Shown in pieces: positions 45,375-55,573 of a stretch of DNA of 64,000 nucleotides. Origin of the DNA: Motiliproteus sp. MSK22-1 (GTDB taxonomy: Bacteria; Pseudomonadota; Gammaproteobacteria; Pseudomonadales; Balneatricaceae); NCBI RefSeq assembly GCF_001968815.1, contig NZ_MIEQ01000027.1:186001-250000 (forward strand). Direction: 5' to 3'. Numbering within the stretch: position 1 is the first letter of the stretch; each line of letters begins with the position of its first letter. A program made the translations under genes and the position numbers. The notes below the pieces were generated by a model. That model was given only the letters and a program-made list of their open reading frames with translations, had not been told where the DNA came from and searched no databases.

Positions 45375-46241
45375 ATGAGTGAAAATCTAAGGCAGTCGTT
45401 ATCTGCACTTATGGACAATGAAGCTGATGAGCTGGAGGCCCGGCGTGCTCTTAAAGAGCTCGGTAGTGAAGAGTCCGCTGTCTGGTCGAGATACCATTTG
45501 GTGAGTGCTTTGCTTAATGGAGAAAAACCAAATGCTGACGTTGACCTTAGTTCCAGAGTTATGAGTGCACTGGATGCTGAGCCTGCATATAAGGTTACGG
45601 AAGATGAAAGTCCAGCATCGGATAAAAACGGTTTGTTCTGGAAGCCCCTGGCAAGTGTCGCTATCGCAGCATCGGTAACAGCGATGATTATTTTTGGTGC
45701 ACAGACTTTCCAAGGTGGAGCTGTGAACTCAGGGGGAGAAAGTCTGGCGAATAATAATGCTGAAGGGAATGATGCGTTCAGTCGGGGGAGTGTTGTCCTT
45801 CCGGGGCCTTCTCCAGCTACTGATGGCTTGCTTCCTGCGCAGTATGGGCGTGGAGGGAAGTTATCTCTTTCCACAGGTAGTTCCGAACCGGATGTGATTA
45901 GACTTTCCTACGGAATGGAGCATTATATTAATCAGCATAACTCACTGCTGCGATCAAAGGAAAAGGTCTGGGCTGCGGAATGGTTGCCGGATGGCTTTTC
46001 ACCATTACGGCATGAGGTTATGCCCGACTCAGAAGTTATGATTTATTCTGATGGCCGGACTTCTATTTCCGTTTGTGTGGAAGCTTATGGCACTCAGAAA
46101 TCTGTGCCTGGTGCTGTGCAATCTGGTGATACCGTTGCTCTCGGTAAGCGGGTCGGAGGGCAGTTCGTTACCGTTGTTGGTGACATTCCTCTAATGATTG
46201 CGGACCGGATAGCCGGCTCAGTGAACCGCAGCAGCAACTGA
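45375..46241 (+). CDS. Anti-sigma-E factor RseA/MucA fused to an RseB/MucB C-terminal domain
   Basis: 288 residues. Residues 1-70 are the cytoplasmic RseA_N/MucA domain (LSALMDNEADELEARRALKEL, WSRYHLVSALL) that binds sigma-E. One membrane helix spans about 91-109. Residues 110-190 are a periplasmic linker ending RLSYGMEHYINQHNSLL, like the MucA end (IYLRQH). From about 200 it continues AEWLPDGFSPL, VMIYSDGRTSISVCVE, GGQFVTVVGDIPLMIADRIA, which is the small C-terminal domain of MucB/RseB. The large LolA-like RseB domain is missing, and no rseB follows. RseA is normally about 195-215 residues and RseB a separate 310-residue protein. AGAGGTGACC precedes the ATG. Reading as a fusion is strong; the mechanism is inference. 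Confidence 0.88.
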   Translation: MSENLRQSLSALMDNEADELEARRALKELGSEESAVWSRYHLVSALLNGEKPNADVDLSSRVMSALDAEPAYKVTEDESPASDKNGLFWKPLASVAIAASVTAMIIFGAQTFQGGAVNSGGESLANNNAEGNDAFSRGSVVLPGPSPATDGLLPAQYGRGGKLSLSTGSSEPDVIRLSYGMEHYINQHNSLLRSKEKVWAAEWLPDGFSPLRHEVMPDSEVMIYSDGRTSISVCVEAYGTQKSVPGAVQSGDTVALGKRVGGQFVTVVGDIPLMIADRIAGSVNRSSN

Positions 46242-46260
46242 AGTTTGGGCGTAAATCTGC

Positions 46261-46722
46261 ATGATTGAAGAACCGGGGTTAGTGCTTTCAGTCGCCGAAG
46301 ATGGTGTTCTGGTGGAAACTATTCGAAAAAGCTCCTGTGGTCAGTGTTCTGCAGCTAAGGGGTGTGGGCAGAAGATGCTTGCATCAATTGGGCAAGGGCA
46401 GCGTTTTGAAGTGATTGCAACAAACCCGCGCCGGTTGATCCTGCAAAAGGGAGACCAGGTAGTACTGGGGCTTGCTGAGTCTGCTCTGCTTAAAGCGTCA
46501 TTTATGGCCTATCTATTGCCTTTGGTTTTGATGATTGTTACTGCAACCTTTGCTGAGCTGGCAGGTTTTTCGGAAGGAGTGGTAGCCGTTTCCGGGATAG
46601 GCGGGTTGTTTATGGGGTTGGGGGTGACGCGCTGGTTGACAGGATCAGACCGTAAAACAAGATGCCAGCAGTATCCTGAAATATTACGAACGTCAGGGTC
46701 CTGTACATCCACTGTATCTTAA
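46261..46722 (+). CDS. rseC: SoxR-reducing system protein RseC/MucC
   Basis: 153 residues. N-terminal segment with the Cys cluster SSCGQCSAAKGCGQK (residues about 24-38), as in RseC, then two membrane helices (AYLLPLVLMIVTATFAEL, and GVVAVSGIGGLFMGLGVTRWL). Links to the sigma-E operon and to the Rsx/SoxR reducing complex in E. coli. Twenty bases after the fused anti-sigma gene, so co-transcribed. Confidence 0.9.
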   Translation: MIEEPGLVLSVAEDGVLVETIRKSSCGQCSAAKGCGQKMLASIGQGQRFEVIATNPRRLILQKGDQVVLGLAESALLKASFMAYLLPLVLMIVTATFAELAGFSEGVVAVSGIGGLFMGLGVTRWLTGSDRKTRCQQYPEILRTSGSCTSTVS

Positions 46723-46785
46723 GCCCTTCCTGTCTGAAATGACTTATAGAGTTACCTATCGTTAAACACTAATGAGGACAAATAT

Positions 46786-48213
46786 ATGAACAGAGGCTAT
46801 CTTTGGAGGTCTTTAGGGGTCTTTGTTGCCCTGCTCTTATTGGCGCGTGCTGTACAGGCGTCACAACTGCCCGATTTTACTGAACTTGTGGAAGAGGCAT
46901 CGCCCGCTATTGTCAACATCAGTACTGTGCAGAATGGTAGTAAAAAAGGGGGGAGTGGCAGGCTTCCTGAAGGTTATGATCCAGAGCAGCTACCGGAAAT
47001 TTTCAAGCATTTTTTTGGTGAGCGTTTTGGTGATCAGTACAGAAATCCTGGTCCAAACTCCAAACGAAACGCTCCAAAGTCATTAGGATCCGGTTTTATT
47101 ATTTCCGATGATGGCTACATATTGACCAATAATCATGTGGTAAAGGATGCCGATGAAATTCTGGTTCGCCTCAGTGATCGCAGTGAAATGGAGGCGGAAC
47201 TGATTGGCGCAGATCCGCGCTCTGACCTGGCATTGCTGAAGGTAGATGCAGAGGGGTTGCCAACCGTAAAACTGGGGAATTCTGACAAGCTGAAGTCCGG
47301 TGAATGGGTGCTTGCCATTGGGTCCCCTTTTGGATTTGACCACACGGTGACGGCCGGGATTGTCAGTGCAACCGGACGAAGTCTGGCTAATGAAAACTAT
47401 GTGCCGTTTATTCAGACGGATGTAGCTATCAATCCGGGTAATTCCGGTGGACCGCTGTTCAATCTTGATGGAGAAGTGGTTGGTATTAATTCGCAAATCT
47501 ATACCCGTTCTGGCGGTTTTATGGGGTTGTCTTTTGCTATCCCGATTACGATGGCAATGGAAGTCGTTGACCAGTTGAAGGATAAAGGGCATGTAGCCAG
47601 GGGGTGGCTTGGGGTTTACATTCAGGAAGTCAGCAAAAATCTGGCAGAATCTTTTGGATTGGATAAGCCTTCCGGAGCTTTGGTGACTCGGGTGACTGAG
47701 AATAGTCCGGCTGAAGATGCCGGTCTTAAGGAGGGGGACATCATTCTTCGTTTTAATGATCAATCGGTCGGCTTCTCGTCTGAATTGCCTCATCTTGTTG
47801 GTCGAGTCGCACCGGGTACCGAAGTGAAACTGAACATTCTCCGTGACGGTCACGAAGAATCTGTTGATCTCTTGGTGGGGGAGCTGCCTGCGCAGTCAGA
47901 ACTCGCTTCTCGAAATAAGCGGCAGGGCAGTCGTGAAAACAGCCTGGCCGTTGAAGTAATGCCGCTTGAGGATGAGCGTAAAGCCAAGTGGAACATAACC
48001 GGTGGAGTCGTCGTGAGAAAAGTGTTGCCAGGACCTGGAGCCGATGCTGGCTTGCTTATTGGCGATGTTATCACCAGCCTGAATGGTCAGGATATTGAAT
48101 CCGTAGATAGCTTTGAGAGAGTGGTCAAGGAATTGCCTAAAGGTAAATTTATTCGTATGCGAATCGTCAGAAGAGGAAGTTCTCAGTATTTACCTATTAA
48201 AATTGAGTCGTAG
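46786..48213 (+). CDS. mucD: Periplasmic serine protease MucD/DegP family
   Basis: 475 residues. Signal peptide of about 25 residues ending in AVQA. Trypsin-like protease domain with catalytic His in LTNNHVVKDAD, Asp in ADPRSDLALLKVD and Ser in NPGNSGGPLFN. Two PDZ domains follow (about 275-365 and 395-470). Degrades misfolded envelope proteins. Position after rseC matches mucD in the Pseudomonas algU-mucABCD operon. GAGGACAAATAT precedes the ATG. Confidence 0.95.
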   Translation: MNRGYLWRSLGVFVALLLLARAVQASQLPDFTELVEEASPAIVNISTVQNGSKKGGSGRLPEGYDPEQLPEIFKHFFGERFGDQYRNPGPNSKRNAPKSLGSGFIISDDGYILTNNHVVKDADEILVRLSDRSEMEAELIGADPRSDLALLKVDAEGLPTVKLGNSDKLKSGEWVLAIGSPFGFDHTVTAGIVSATGRSLANENYVPFIQTDVAINPGNSGGPLFNLDGEVVGINSQIYTRSGGFMGLSFAIPITMAMEVVDQLKDKGHVARGWLGVYIQEVSKNLAESFGLDKPSGALVTRVTENSPAEDAGLKEGDIILRFNDQSVGFSSELPHLVGRVAPGTEVKLNILRDGHEESVDLLVGELPAQSELASRNKRQGSRENSLAVEVMPLEDERKAKWNITGGVVVRKVLPGPGADAGLLIGDVITSLNGQDIESVDSFERVVKELPKGKFIRMRIVRRGSSQYLPIKIES

Positions 48214-48449
48214 TTGCTAACACCCGCAATAGATTTCAGACTCTTATTGGTAGCTGGGGGAGGACCATGTTTGGTTGCTTCCCCCTGCCTGCATGGACTT
48301 TTTGTTAAATAAACATGTCTTTCTTCGATCCCAGAAAGTGCTATCCGGCGTTTTGGGAAAAGGCAAACGTGGTTCTGTCTGGCGAAATAGGCTAAACTTC
48401 CGCGTTTGTTCCCGCAGGGGGTTCCCGCATTCCTACTGGTAGTCGTATT

Positions 48450-50249
48450 TTGAGTGATCTGAATCATATCCGTAATTTTTCCATTATTGCCCATATTGAC
48501 CATGGCAAGTCGACTCTTGCTGACCGTTTTATTCAGGTCTGTGGTGGCTTAAGCGAACGTGAAATGGCCGAGCAGGTGCTCGATTCCATGGATATAGAGC
48601 GCGAGCGTGGTATCACCATTAAGGCACAGAGTGTAACGCTTGATTATAAAGCGAAAGATGGGGTTACCTATCAGCTGAATTTTATTGATACTCCGGGGCA
48701 TGTGGATTTCTCTTACGAAGTTTCCCGCTCCCTTGCTGCTTGTGAAGGGGCTTTACTTGTTGTTGATGCTGCGCAGGGGGTTGAAGCTCAGTCTGTTGCC
48801 AACTGTTATACGGCGATCGAACAGGGTCTTGAAGTTGTTCCAGTCCTTAACAAAATGGATCTTCCTCAGGCAGAACCAGACAAAGTAAAACTGGAAATTG
48901 AAGAAGTTATTGGAATTGATGCTCAGGATGCTGTTCCCGCCAGTGCTAAGAGCGGACTTGGCGTTGAGGATGTTCTGGAACAACTGATCGAACTGATTCC
49001 TCCCCCCAAAGGCGATGTTAATGCGCCTTTACAAGCACTGATTATTGATTCCTGGTTTGATAATTATCTGGGTGTTGTGTCCCTGGTGCGTGTTATGCAG
49101 GGAACACTACGAAAAAAAGATAAAATTTTGGTGAAGTCAACCGGTCGTAACTACTTGGCAGAAGGTGTCGGGGTCTTCACACCAAAGCGTAAAGAAACGG
49201 ATATTTTGAGAGCCGGTGAAGTGGGTTATGTGGTTGCTGGAATTAAAGATATTCATGGCGCACCGGTGGGGGATACTCTGACGCTGGTGAAAACCGCAAC
49301 GGTAGATTCTTTGCCTGGTTTTAAGCGGGTAAAGCCTCAGGTCTATGCTGGTATGTTTCCGGTAAGCTCTGATGATTATGAAGATTTTCGCGATGCTCTT
49401 TCAAAGCTGACGTTGAATGACGCTTCTTTGTTTTTTGAGCCGGAATCCTCCGATGCGCTTGGTTTTGGCTTTCGCTGTGGGTTCCTGGGCATGCTCCATA
49501 TGGAGATTATTCAGGAGCGGCTGGAACGTGAATATGATCTGGATCTGATCACCACTGCTCCCACTGTGGTTTACGAGGTTGAACTCAACACGGGGGAAGT
49601 AATTTTTGTTGATAGCCCCTCAAAATTGCCCGACTTTGGTTCCATTCGTGAAATGCGTGAGCCTATCGTACAGGCAAATATTCTCGTCCCTCAGGAATAC
49701 CTGGGCCCGGTCATTACTCTGTGTGTACAGAAGCGTGGGGTCCAGAAAGATATGCAATACCTTGCCAGTCAAGTATCAATCACTTACGAGCTACCCATGA
49801 GTGAGGTGGTTATGGACTTCTTTGATCGCCTTAAGTCTGTGAGTCGAGGATATGCTTCGCTGGACTACAGTTTTGTGCGTTTTGAAGCGGCAAACCTGTT
49901 ACGACTGGATATTCTTATTAATGGCGAACGAGTTGATGCTCTTGCCGTGATTATGCATCGAGACAATGCTCAATACAAAGGGCGTGCTCTTTGTGAAAAA
50001 ATGAAAGAACTGATTCCCCGACAGATGTTTGACGTGGCGATACAAGCGGCAATAGGTGGGAAGATTATCGCTCGTACTACGGTTAAAGCGTTGCGGAAGA
50101 ATGTAACGGCTAAATGTTACGGTGGTGATGTGAGCCGTAAAAAGAAACTGCTGCAGAAGCAGAAAGAAGGTAAAAAACGAATGAAGCAGGTGGGGCGTGT
50201 TGAAGTGCCTCAGGATGCTTTCCTTGCCGTGTTGAAGATGGACAGCTAG
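48450..50249 (+). CDS. lepA: Elongation factor 4 (LepA)
   Basis: 599 residues from a TTG. Ribosome-binding GTPase. G1 AHIDHGKST at residue 15, [11 protein letters not shown] switch, [17 protein letters not shown], then EF-G-like domains and the LepA-specific C-terminal domain with [20 protein letters not shown] near the end. TTG is chosen because [16 protein letters not shown] is the standard start. Overlap-free, five bases before lepB. Confidence 0.97.
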   Translation: MSDLNHIRNFSIIAHIDHGKSTLADRFIQVCGGLSEREMAEQVLDSMDIERERGITIKAQSVTLDYKAKDGVTYQLNFIDTPGHVDFSYEVSRSLAACEGALLVVDAAQGVEAQSVANCYTAIEQGLEVVPVLNKMDLPQAEPDKVKLEIEEVIGIDAQDAVPASAKSGLGVEDVLEQLIELIPPPKGDVNAPLQALIIDSWFDNYLGVVSLVRVMQGTLRKKDKILVKSTGRNYLAEGVGVFTPKRKETDILRAGEVGYVVAGIKDIHGAPVGDTLTLVKTATVDSLPGFKRVKPQVYAGMFPVSSDDYEDFRDALSKLTLNDASLFFEPESSDALGFGFRCGFLGMLHMEIIQERLEREYDLDLITTAPTVVYEVELNTGEVIFVDSPSKLPDFGSIREMREPIVQANILVPQEYLGPVITLCVQKRGVQKDMQYLASQVSITYELPMSEVVMDFFDRLKSVSRGYASLDYSFVRFEAANLLRLDILINGERVDALAVIMHRDNAQYKGRALCEKMKELIPRQMFDVAIQAAIGGKIIARTTVKALRKNVTAKCYGGDVSRKKKLLQKQKEGKKRMKQVGRVEVPQDAFLAVLKMDS

Positions 50250-50254
50250 CCGTT

Positions 50255-51067
50255 ATGGATATAGATTTCGCCTTAGTATTGGTTATTCTTGTTGCAGTGA
50301 CCGGGTTGGTTTGGGTGTTCGACTCATTTTCACTCGCTCCTAAGCGTCGCTTAGCGTTGCAGGCTGCTGAAGCACAAAGCGGTGGTGATCTGAGTGAAAA
50401 TGTCAAAACTGAATTAACCCGTGAGCCCGTAGTCGTTGAGTATTCAAAGTCTTTTTTTCCAGTACTGTTTTTAGTGCTGGCGTTGCGGTCTTTTTTAGTC
50501 GAGCCCTTTCAAATTCCATCAGGGTCCATGTTGCCTACTTTGCAGATAGGCGATTTTATTCTGGTGAATAAGTACCACTATGGCATTCGATTACCAGTGA
50601 TAGGTACAAAGATTGTTTCCATTAATGATCCTCAACGAGGAGACGTTATGGTATTCAAATACCCAAAGGACCCTAGCGTCAACTATATTAAACGTGTTGT
50701 CGGTCTGCCAGGAGATCACATCAGGTATACCGATAAAATGCTCTATATTAATGGTGAGCCTATGGGACAGGAGTTTATGGCGAAACTGCCTGCCAATCGT
50801 CCCAGGGTTGAGCTGGCATTCGAACAGCTGGGCAATGCCAAGCACCAGATCTACAAAAACCTTACTCCTGCACGTATCTGGGATGAATGGGTGGTTCCGG
50901 AAGGTCATTACTTCATGATGGGAGATAATCGGGATAACAGCAACGATAGTCGTTTCTGGGGCATGGTTCCTGACAGTTTGGTCGTCGGTAAAGCATTTGC
51001 TATCTGGATGCACTGGGAGTCTAAGCTGAGTTTGCCGAGCTTTCGAAACAATGGCGTAATTGAATAG
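50255..51067 (+). CDS. lepB: Signal peptidase I (LepB)
   Basis: 270 residues. N-terminal membrane helix (about 4-25), cytoplasmic loop, second helix (about 68-85), then the catalytic Ser in PSGSMLPTL (near residue 93) and catalytic Lys in NYIKRVVGLPGD (near residue 148). Conserved GDNRDNSNDSRFWG box at the end. Removes signal peptides on the outer face of the inner membrane. In the lepA-lepB-DUF4845-rnc-era operon. Confidence 0.97.
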   Translation: MDIDFALVLVILVAVTGLVWVFDSFSLAPKRRLALQAAEAQSGGDLSENVKTELTREPVVVEYSKSFFPVLFLVLALRSFLVEPFQIPSGSMLPTLQIGDFILVNKYHYGIRLPVIGTKIVSINDPQRGDVMVFKYPKDPSVNYIKRVVGLPGDHIRYTDKMLYINGEPMGQEFMAKLPANRPRVELAFEQLGNAKHQIYKNLTPARIWDEWVVPEGHYFMMGDNRDNSNDSRFWGMVPDSLVVGKAFAIWMHWESKLSLPSFRNNGVIE

Positions 51068-51077
51068 GAGAGTGGCT

Positions 51078-51500
51078 ATGGGGTACCCCCAAAAGCAGAG
51101 TGTTCCTAAACAACGTTTTCTCAGGAAAGCATTGCCTGTACGGCAGGGTGGTTGGACATTCTTAGGTGTCCTGATGGTGCTGATTGTTGCCGGGATCTTC
51201 GTTACTGTTGGGTTTAAATTGGCTCCCGCATATGCTGACCATGAAACCCTGAAATCTATGATGAGTGAGGTTGTGCAGGATCGTGCTCTTTTATCAAAGC
51301 GAAACCGAGAGATTGAAATTAATATTGGCAGGCGTATGCGCATTAACAATACTGTTTTGCCTAAAGAGTTTCTAAAGATCGTCAGGGATAAGGGGACTGT
51401 TCGCCTTATTATTGACTACGAAGTGCGTATCCCCATCTTTGCCAATGTTGATGCCGTTGTTTACTTCGATGAAACTTACGAAGGTCAGGAGCTTGAATAA
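51078..51500 (+). CDS. DUF4845 single-helix membrane protein
   Basis: 140 residues from ATG 51078, with AGGAG seven bases upstream (a TTG at 51060 and a GTG at 51072 also exist). Basic N-terminus, one membrane helix ([21 protein letters not shown]), a hydrophilic tail with [16 protein letters not shown]4845 genes regularly sit between lepB and rnc in this class; function is unknown. Confidence 0.85.
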   Translation: MGYPQKQSVPKQRFLRKALPVRQGGWTFLGVLMVLIVAGIFVTVGFKLAPAYADHETLKSMMSEVVQDRALLSKRNREIEINIGRRMRINNTVLPKEFLKIVRDKGTVRLIIDYEVRIPIFANVDAVVYFDETYEGQELE

Positions 51501-52230
51501 GCAATTAAATAAACTCAGTAAATCTTTGGGTTATCAGTTCAAAGACAGTCAGCTTATGGAGTTGGCGCTGACTCATCGAAGCTGTGGTAACAATAACAAT
51601 GAGCGTTTGGAATTCTTAGGTGATTCGATTCTCAATTTCGTTATCGCTGATGCATTGTTTCAACAGTTTCCCAAGGCGAAAGAGGGTCAGATGAGTCGCC
51701 TGCGGGCCCGTTTGGTGAAAGGGGTTACTTTAGCTGAACTGGCTCGAGAAATGGATCTGGGAGAATATCTACGACTCGGTAGTGGTGAGTTAAAGAGTGG
51801 TGGATTCAGGCGGGAGTCGATACTGGCTGATGCAGTTGAAGCGCTGATCGGGGCAATATACCTGGACTCCGGCTTGGAACAGTGTAGAAATAGAATCTTA
51901 AGCTGGTATCAATCCCGGCTGCAGAGCTTATCCCTGGATGATACCCAGAAAGATCCAAAGACTAGATTGCAGGAATTTCTTCAATCACGCCGTGCTGAGC
52001 TGCCCAAGTATCACCTGATTAAGGTAGAGGGTGAGGCTCATGCCCAGACATTTTATATCGAGTGCGAAATTGCTTTTCTGGGACAATCTACTCACGGACA
52101 AGGTAGTAGTCGCCGAATAGCGGAACAGGTTTCTGCGGAGGCCGGGCTTGTCGCGTTGGGAGTGGAGGGCGTCAAATTGAAGAAGAAGGGCTCTGGGCAG
52201 CCAGGTATTGATCAGTCAGGTGTGGAGTAG
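51493..52230 (+). CDS. rnc: Ribonuclease III
   Basis: 245 residues from TTG 51493, which overlaps the end of the DUF4845 gene, with AAGG about eight bases upstream. RNase III signature [17 protein letters not shown] (catalytic Glu/Asp) near residue 36, second acidic site in [15 protein letters not shown], then the double-stranded-RNA-binding domain (about 155-225). Processes rRNA and structured mRNA. Slightly longer than the E. coli enzyme through a lysine/glycine-rich tail. Confidence 0.96.
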   Translation: MNKQLNKLSKSLGYQFKDSQLMELALTHRSCGNNNNERLEFLGDSILNFVIADALFQQFPKAKEGQMSRLRARLVKGVTLAELAREMDLGEYLRLGSGELKSGGFRRESILADAVEALIGAIYLDSGLEQCRNRILSWYQSRLQSLSLDDTQKDPKTRLQEFLQSRRAELPKYHLIKVEGEAHAQTFYIECEIAFLGQSTHGQGSSRRIAEQVSAEAGLVALGVEGVKLKKKGSGQPGIDQSGVE

Positions 52231-52236
52231 TTTCTG

Positions 52237-53169
52237 ATGTCTAAAAAAGATTCTTTGATATCAGGATCTCAATCGGATAACAGCCGGTGTGGTTATGTTG
52301 CGATAGTGGGACGGCCTAATGTTGGAAAGTCTACCCTGTTGAATCATATTCTAGGGCAGAAGCTCAGTATCACTTCGCGAAAACCACAGACGACTCGCCA
52401 CCAGATCCTGGGTATCAAAACAGAAGAGGGTGATCAGGTCATATACGTAGATACACCTGGTTTACATAAGGACAGCGGCAAAGCAATTAATCGATATATG
52501 AACCGGGCGGCCAGCTCCGCTTTGCGTGATGTGGATGTGGTGATTTTCATTGTGGATCGAACTCAATGGACAGACGAAGATCAAGTCGTTTTGGAAAAAC
52601 TTCAACACAGCCGTATTCCTGTCATTCTAGCGGTTAATAAAATTGATCGAATAAATGATAAGTCCACTTTATTGCCTCATTTGAAATCCTTGGGGGAAAA
52701 AATGGATTTTGCGGAAATTATCCCTATTTCTGCTGAGAACGGTCAGAATTTGTTATTGCTGGAGGAGCAGGTTCTTTGCAGACTCCCACATGGAATACAT
52801 TATTTTCCCGAAGATCAGTTAACAGATCGTAGTTCTCGTTTTCTCGCCGCTGAAATGGTCAGGGAAAAAATAATGCGCCAATTGGGAGATGAACTCCCGT
52901 ACCAGGTCACCGTTGAGATCGAAGAGTTTGGTCATGATGGCAGGATTTTGCATATTAGTGCTCTGATATTGGTAGAACGAGACGGTCAAAAAAACATTGT
53001 GATTGGAAACAAGGGCGAACGGATAAAGCTTATTGGCCAGGAAGCCCGCAGGGATATGGAGCGTATGTTTGACAGCAAAGTCATGCTGAACTTATGGGTT
53101 AAAGTCAAAAGCGGCTGGTCCGATGATGAACGGGCGTTGCGAACTCTTGGTTATGACGACATCCAGTGA
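52237..53169 (+). CDS. era: GTPase Era
   Basis: 310 residues. G1 [12 protein letters not shown] near residue 26, G2 TTRHQILG, G3 DTPG, G4 NKID, G5 ISAENG; C-terminal KH domain with [19 protein letters not shown]. Binds 16S rRNA during small-subunit assembly. Six bases after rnc; recO overlaps its stop. Confidence 0.97.
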   Translation: MSKKDSLISGSQSDNSRCGYVAIVGRPNVGKSTLLNHILGQKLSITSRKPQTTRHQILGIKTEEGDQVIYVDTPGLHKDSGKAINRYMNRAASSALRDVDVVIFIVDRTQWTDEDQVVLEKLQHSRIPVILAVNKIDRINDKSTLLPHLKSLGEKMDFAEIIPISAENGQNLLLLEEQVLCRLPHGIHYFPEDQLTDRSSRFLAAEMVREKIMRQLGDELPYQVTVEIEEFGHDGRILHISALILVERDGQKNIVIGNKGERIKLIGQEARRDMERMFDSKVMLNLWVKVKSGWSDDERALRTLGYDDIQ

Positions 53170-53903
53170 CTATGTTGTCCAGTGATTATGTTGAAGGGCA
53201 GTCTGCTTTTGTCATCCATAGTCGCCCCTATAAAGAGAGTAGTTTCCTTGTTGATTATCTGACACCCGATTTTGGTCGAATACGAGGGGTTGTAAAGGGG
53301 GCTCGTCGATCGTCTTCAAAATTACGTTCTAGTGTTCAACCGTTTGTTCCTCTGGAGCTTAGCTGGCGAGGACGGGGGGATCTAAAAAGTATCAGTCGCG
53401 GCGACCCGGCAGAGGCGGGGGTGTTCCTTCAGGGGCAAAGTTTATGGTGTGGGCTCTACCTGAATGAACTTGTAATGCGATTGTTGCCTATGTGGGATGC
53501 CTGTCCCCGATTGTTTGCATATTACCGTTTTGCAGTTAGTAGTCTGGATCAGCCGGAAACACTGGAAATGGTCCTGCGGGTATTTGAAAGGCGCTTACTT
53601 GAGGAGCTGGGAGTGGCTGTTTCTTTCCAGTACTCGGCGACAGGTAACGAACGTATATGCGCAAATAAACAGTATTGGTTGGATCCTGCCCAAGGGTTTG
53701 TTCCTACTTGCGAAAGCGTATTCCCGTCTCCTGATTTGAGGTTGTATTCTGGAGAAGTTCTATTGGCGATAGCTGCTGATGACTACTCAGAACAACAGGT
53801 TCAACGAGATGCCAAGTACATTATGCGTGAATCCCTTAAGCCTCTTCTGGGTAATAAGGCACTTCAAAGCCGAGAATTTTTCAAACGGTCAATAATGGGC
53901 TGA
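53166..53903 (+). CDS. recO: DNA repair protein RecO
   Basis: 245 residues if read from GTG 53166, which overlaps the era stop (ATG 53172 gives 243). N-terminal OB fold with [26 protein letters not shown] and the basic [17 protein letters not shown], then helical domain. Loads RecA with RecR/RecF. The zinc Cys residues present in some RecO proteins are not evident. In most relatives pdxJ follows; here an 87-base gap leads to acpS. Confidence 0.93.
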   Translation: MTMLSSDYVEGQSAFVIHSRPYKESSFLVDYLTPDFGRIRGVVKGARRSSSKLRSSVQPFVPLELSWRGRGDLKSISRGDPAEAGVFLQGQSLWCGLYLNELVMRLLPMWDACPRLFAYYRFAVSSLDQPETLEMVLRVFERRLLEELGVAVSFQYSATGNERICANKQYWLDPAQGFVPTCESVFPSPDLRLYSGEVLLAIAADDYSEQQVQRDAKYIMRESLKPLLGNKALQSREFFKRSIMG

Positions 53904-53990
53904 TTTAGAATCAATTTTGAATAAATAAGAGGTACGCTGGACTGTAGCGAGTCCATAACCGCGTTAAAAAGTCTTATTGGAACAAGGAAT

Positions 53991-54368
53991 ATGATACTGG
54001 GAATAGGAACAGATATCGTTGAAGTGGTGCGTATGGCTGAGGCCTTGGAAGAATTTGGAACCCGCTTTGCGCGTAGGATACTCTCTGCCGATGAGATGCT
54101 GGAATTTGAGCAGCATAAAACCCCTGAAGTATTTCTGGCCAAAAGGTTTGCTGTCAAGGAAGCAGCGGCTAAAGCTTTGGGGACTGGCTTTTCTCAGGGG
54201 GTTTCCTGGCAGCACATTGAAGTGACACATAATGAGTTGGGAGCACCGGGGCTGAAATTCAGTGGTAGGGCCAGGGAACTTCAGGAACAAAAGGAAGCTG
54301 TTAATCTTCATGTCAGTCTAGCGGACGAAAAGGCGTATGTAGTGGCTTATGTTGTACTTGAAAGTTAA
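53991..54368 (+). CDS. acpS: Holo-[acyl-carrier-protein] synthase
   Basis: 125 residues. Transfers 4'-phosphopantetheine from CoA to ACP. N-terminal ILGIGTDIVEV with the metal-binding Asp, RRILSADEM, and FLAKRFAVKEAAAKALGTGF with the catalytic motif (KRFAxKEA). Ends near LADEKAYVVAYVVLE. Follows recO directly because pdxJ is missing from its usual place. Confidence 0.96.
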   Translation: MILGIGTDIVEVVRMAEALEEFGTRFARRILSADEMLEFEQHKTPEVFLAKRFAVKEAAAKALGTGFSQGVSWQHIEVTHNELGAPGLKFSGRARELQEQKEAVNLHVSLADEKAYVVAYVVLES

Positions 54369-54494
54369 CACGGGTAAACAGAGTGCTAATTGCGCACTTG
54401 AAAACTGAACGAATAGTTGGCTAAAACCCAGCCGGTTATGAGTCAGGTAATTCGGCTTTTGACAGAAAGATTTGCGTTTAATCAGGTTGTGTAG

Positions 54495-55430
54495 ATGAGT
54501 AATAAATTTTCAAAACAGAATAGCCCCGCTGATAGTTTTCCAACTATTGAGGCCTATGTGGGGAATACTCCTCTTGTTAGATTGCAGCGTTTAGCAGGTG
54601 AAACCAGTAATACTATTTTGCTTAAGTTGGAAGGTAATAATCCTGCCGGATCTGTTAAAGATCGCCCCGCGCTAAGCATGATCAGTTTAGCGGAGGAACG
54701 TGGAGATATTGTTTCCGGTGACACCCTTATTGAGGCAACAAGCGGTAATACGGGAATTGCTCTGGCAATGGCAGCGGCAATTAAAGGGTATCGAATGATA
54801 CTTATTATGCCCGACAATAGTAGCCAGGAACGGAAAGCTGCAATGACGGCTTATGGCGCTGAACTGATTCTGGTCAGTAAGGAAGAAGGTATGGAGGGCG
54901 CAAGGGATTTAGCTTTGCAGATGCAATCTGAAGGAAAGGGTAAAGTACTGGATCAGTTCTCTAACCTGGACAATCCCATTGCTCATTATACGGGTACCGG
55001 GCCGGAAATATGGCGGCAAACAGCGGGTAAGATTACTCATTTTGTGAGCGCTATGGGAACTACCGGCACAATTATGGGGGTTTCACGTTTTTTAAAAGAA
55101 CAAAACCCTGATATCGAAATTGTTGGTCTGCAACCCGATGACGATTCAAGTATTCCCGGTATTCGGCGCTGGCCAAAAGAATATTTGCCGTCGATATTTG
55201 AAGAGACTCGTGTTGATCGGACAATCGATATGAATCAGCAACTGGCGGAACAAACCATGCGGGATCTTGCCATGGTAGAAGGCATTTTTTGTGGAGTATC
55301 TTCTGGTGGAGCTGTTGCTGGTGCCCTTCGGCTCTCTCAACAGCTTGAAAATGCAGTGATCGTCTGCATTATCTGTGACCGAGGCGATCGTTACTTATCA
55401 ACGGGTGTTTTTGATTCAACGCCTGGTTAG
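54495..55430 (+). CDS. cysM: Cysteine synthase B (CysM)
   Basis: 311 residues, PLP enzyme. PLP-lysine in GNNPAGSVKDRPA (residue about 56), the EATSGNTGIALA asparagine loop, the GTTGTIMG phosphate cup and SSGGAV near residue 270. The GSVKDRPAL form is the CysM rather than CysK version. It uses O-acetylserine with sulfide or thiosulfate. 126 bases after acpS, before relA. Confidence 0.93.
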   Translation: MSNKFSKQNSPADSFPTIEAYVGNTPLVRLQRLAGETSNTILLKLEGNNPAGSVKDRPALSMISLAEERGDIVSGDTLIEATSGNTGIALAMAAAIKGYRMILIMPDNSSQERKAAMTAYGAELILVSKEEGMEGARDLALQMQSEGKGKVLDQFSNLDNPIAHYTGTGPEIWRQTAGKITHFVSAMGTTGTIMGVSRFLKEQNPDIEIVGLQPDDDSSIPGIRRWPKEYLPSIFEETRVDRTIDMNQQLAEQTMRDLAMVEGIFCGVSSGGAVAGALRLSQQLENAVIVCIICDRGDRYLSTGVFDSTPG

Positions 55431-55573
55431 TTTTTATTCGTTGGCAGGGCGGAATTAAGCAAGGCTTTTTCACACTAAAGGTTGTAATCCTCGCTACTAC
55501 TCTATAATTCAGTAGCGTGCCTCGATGAAGAATGTCTCCATATGAGTGCCAATTAATGGAGTGTTGACTTGGC

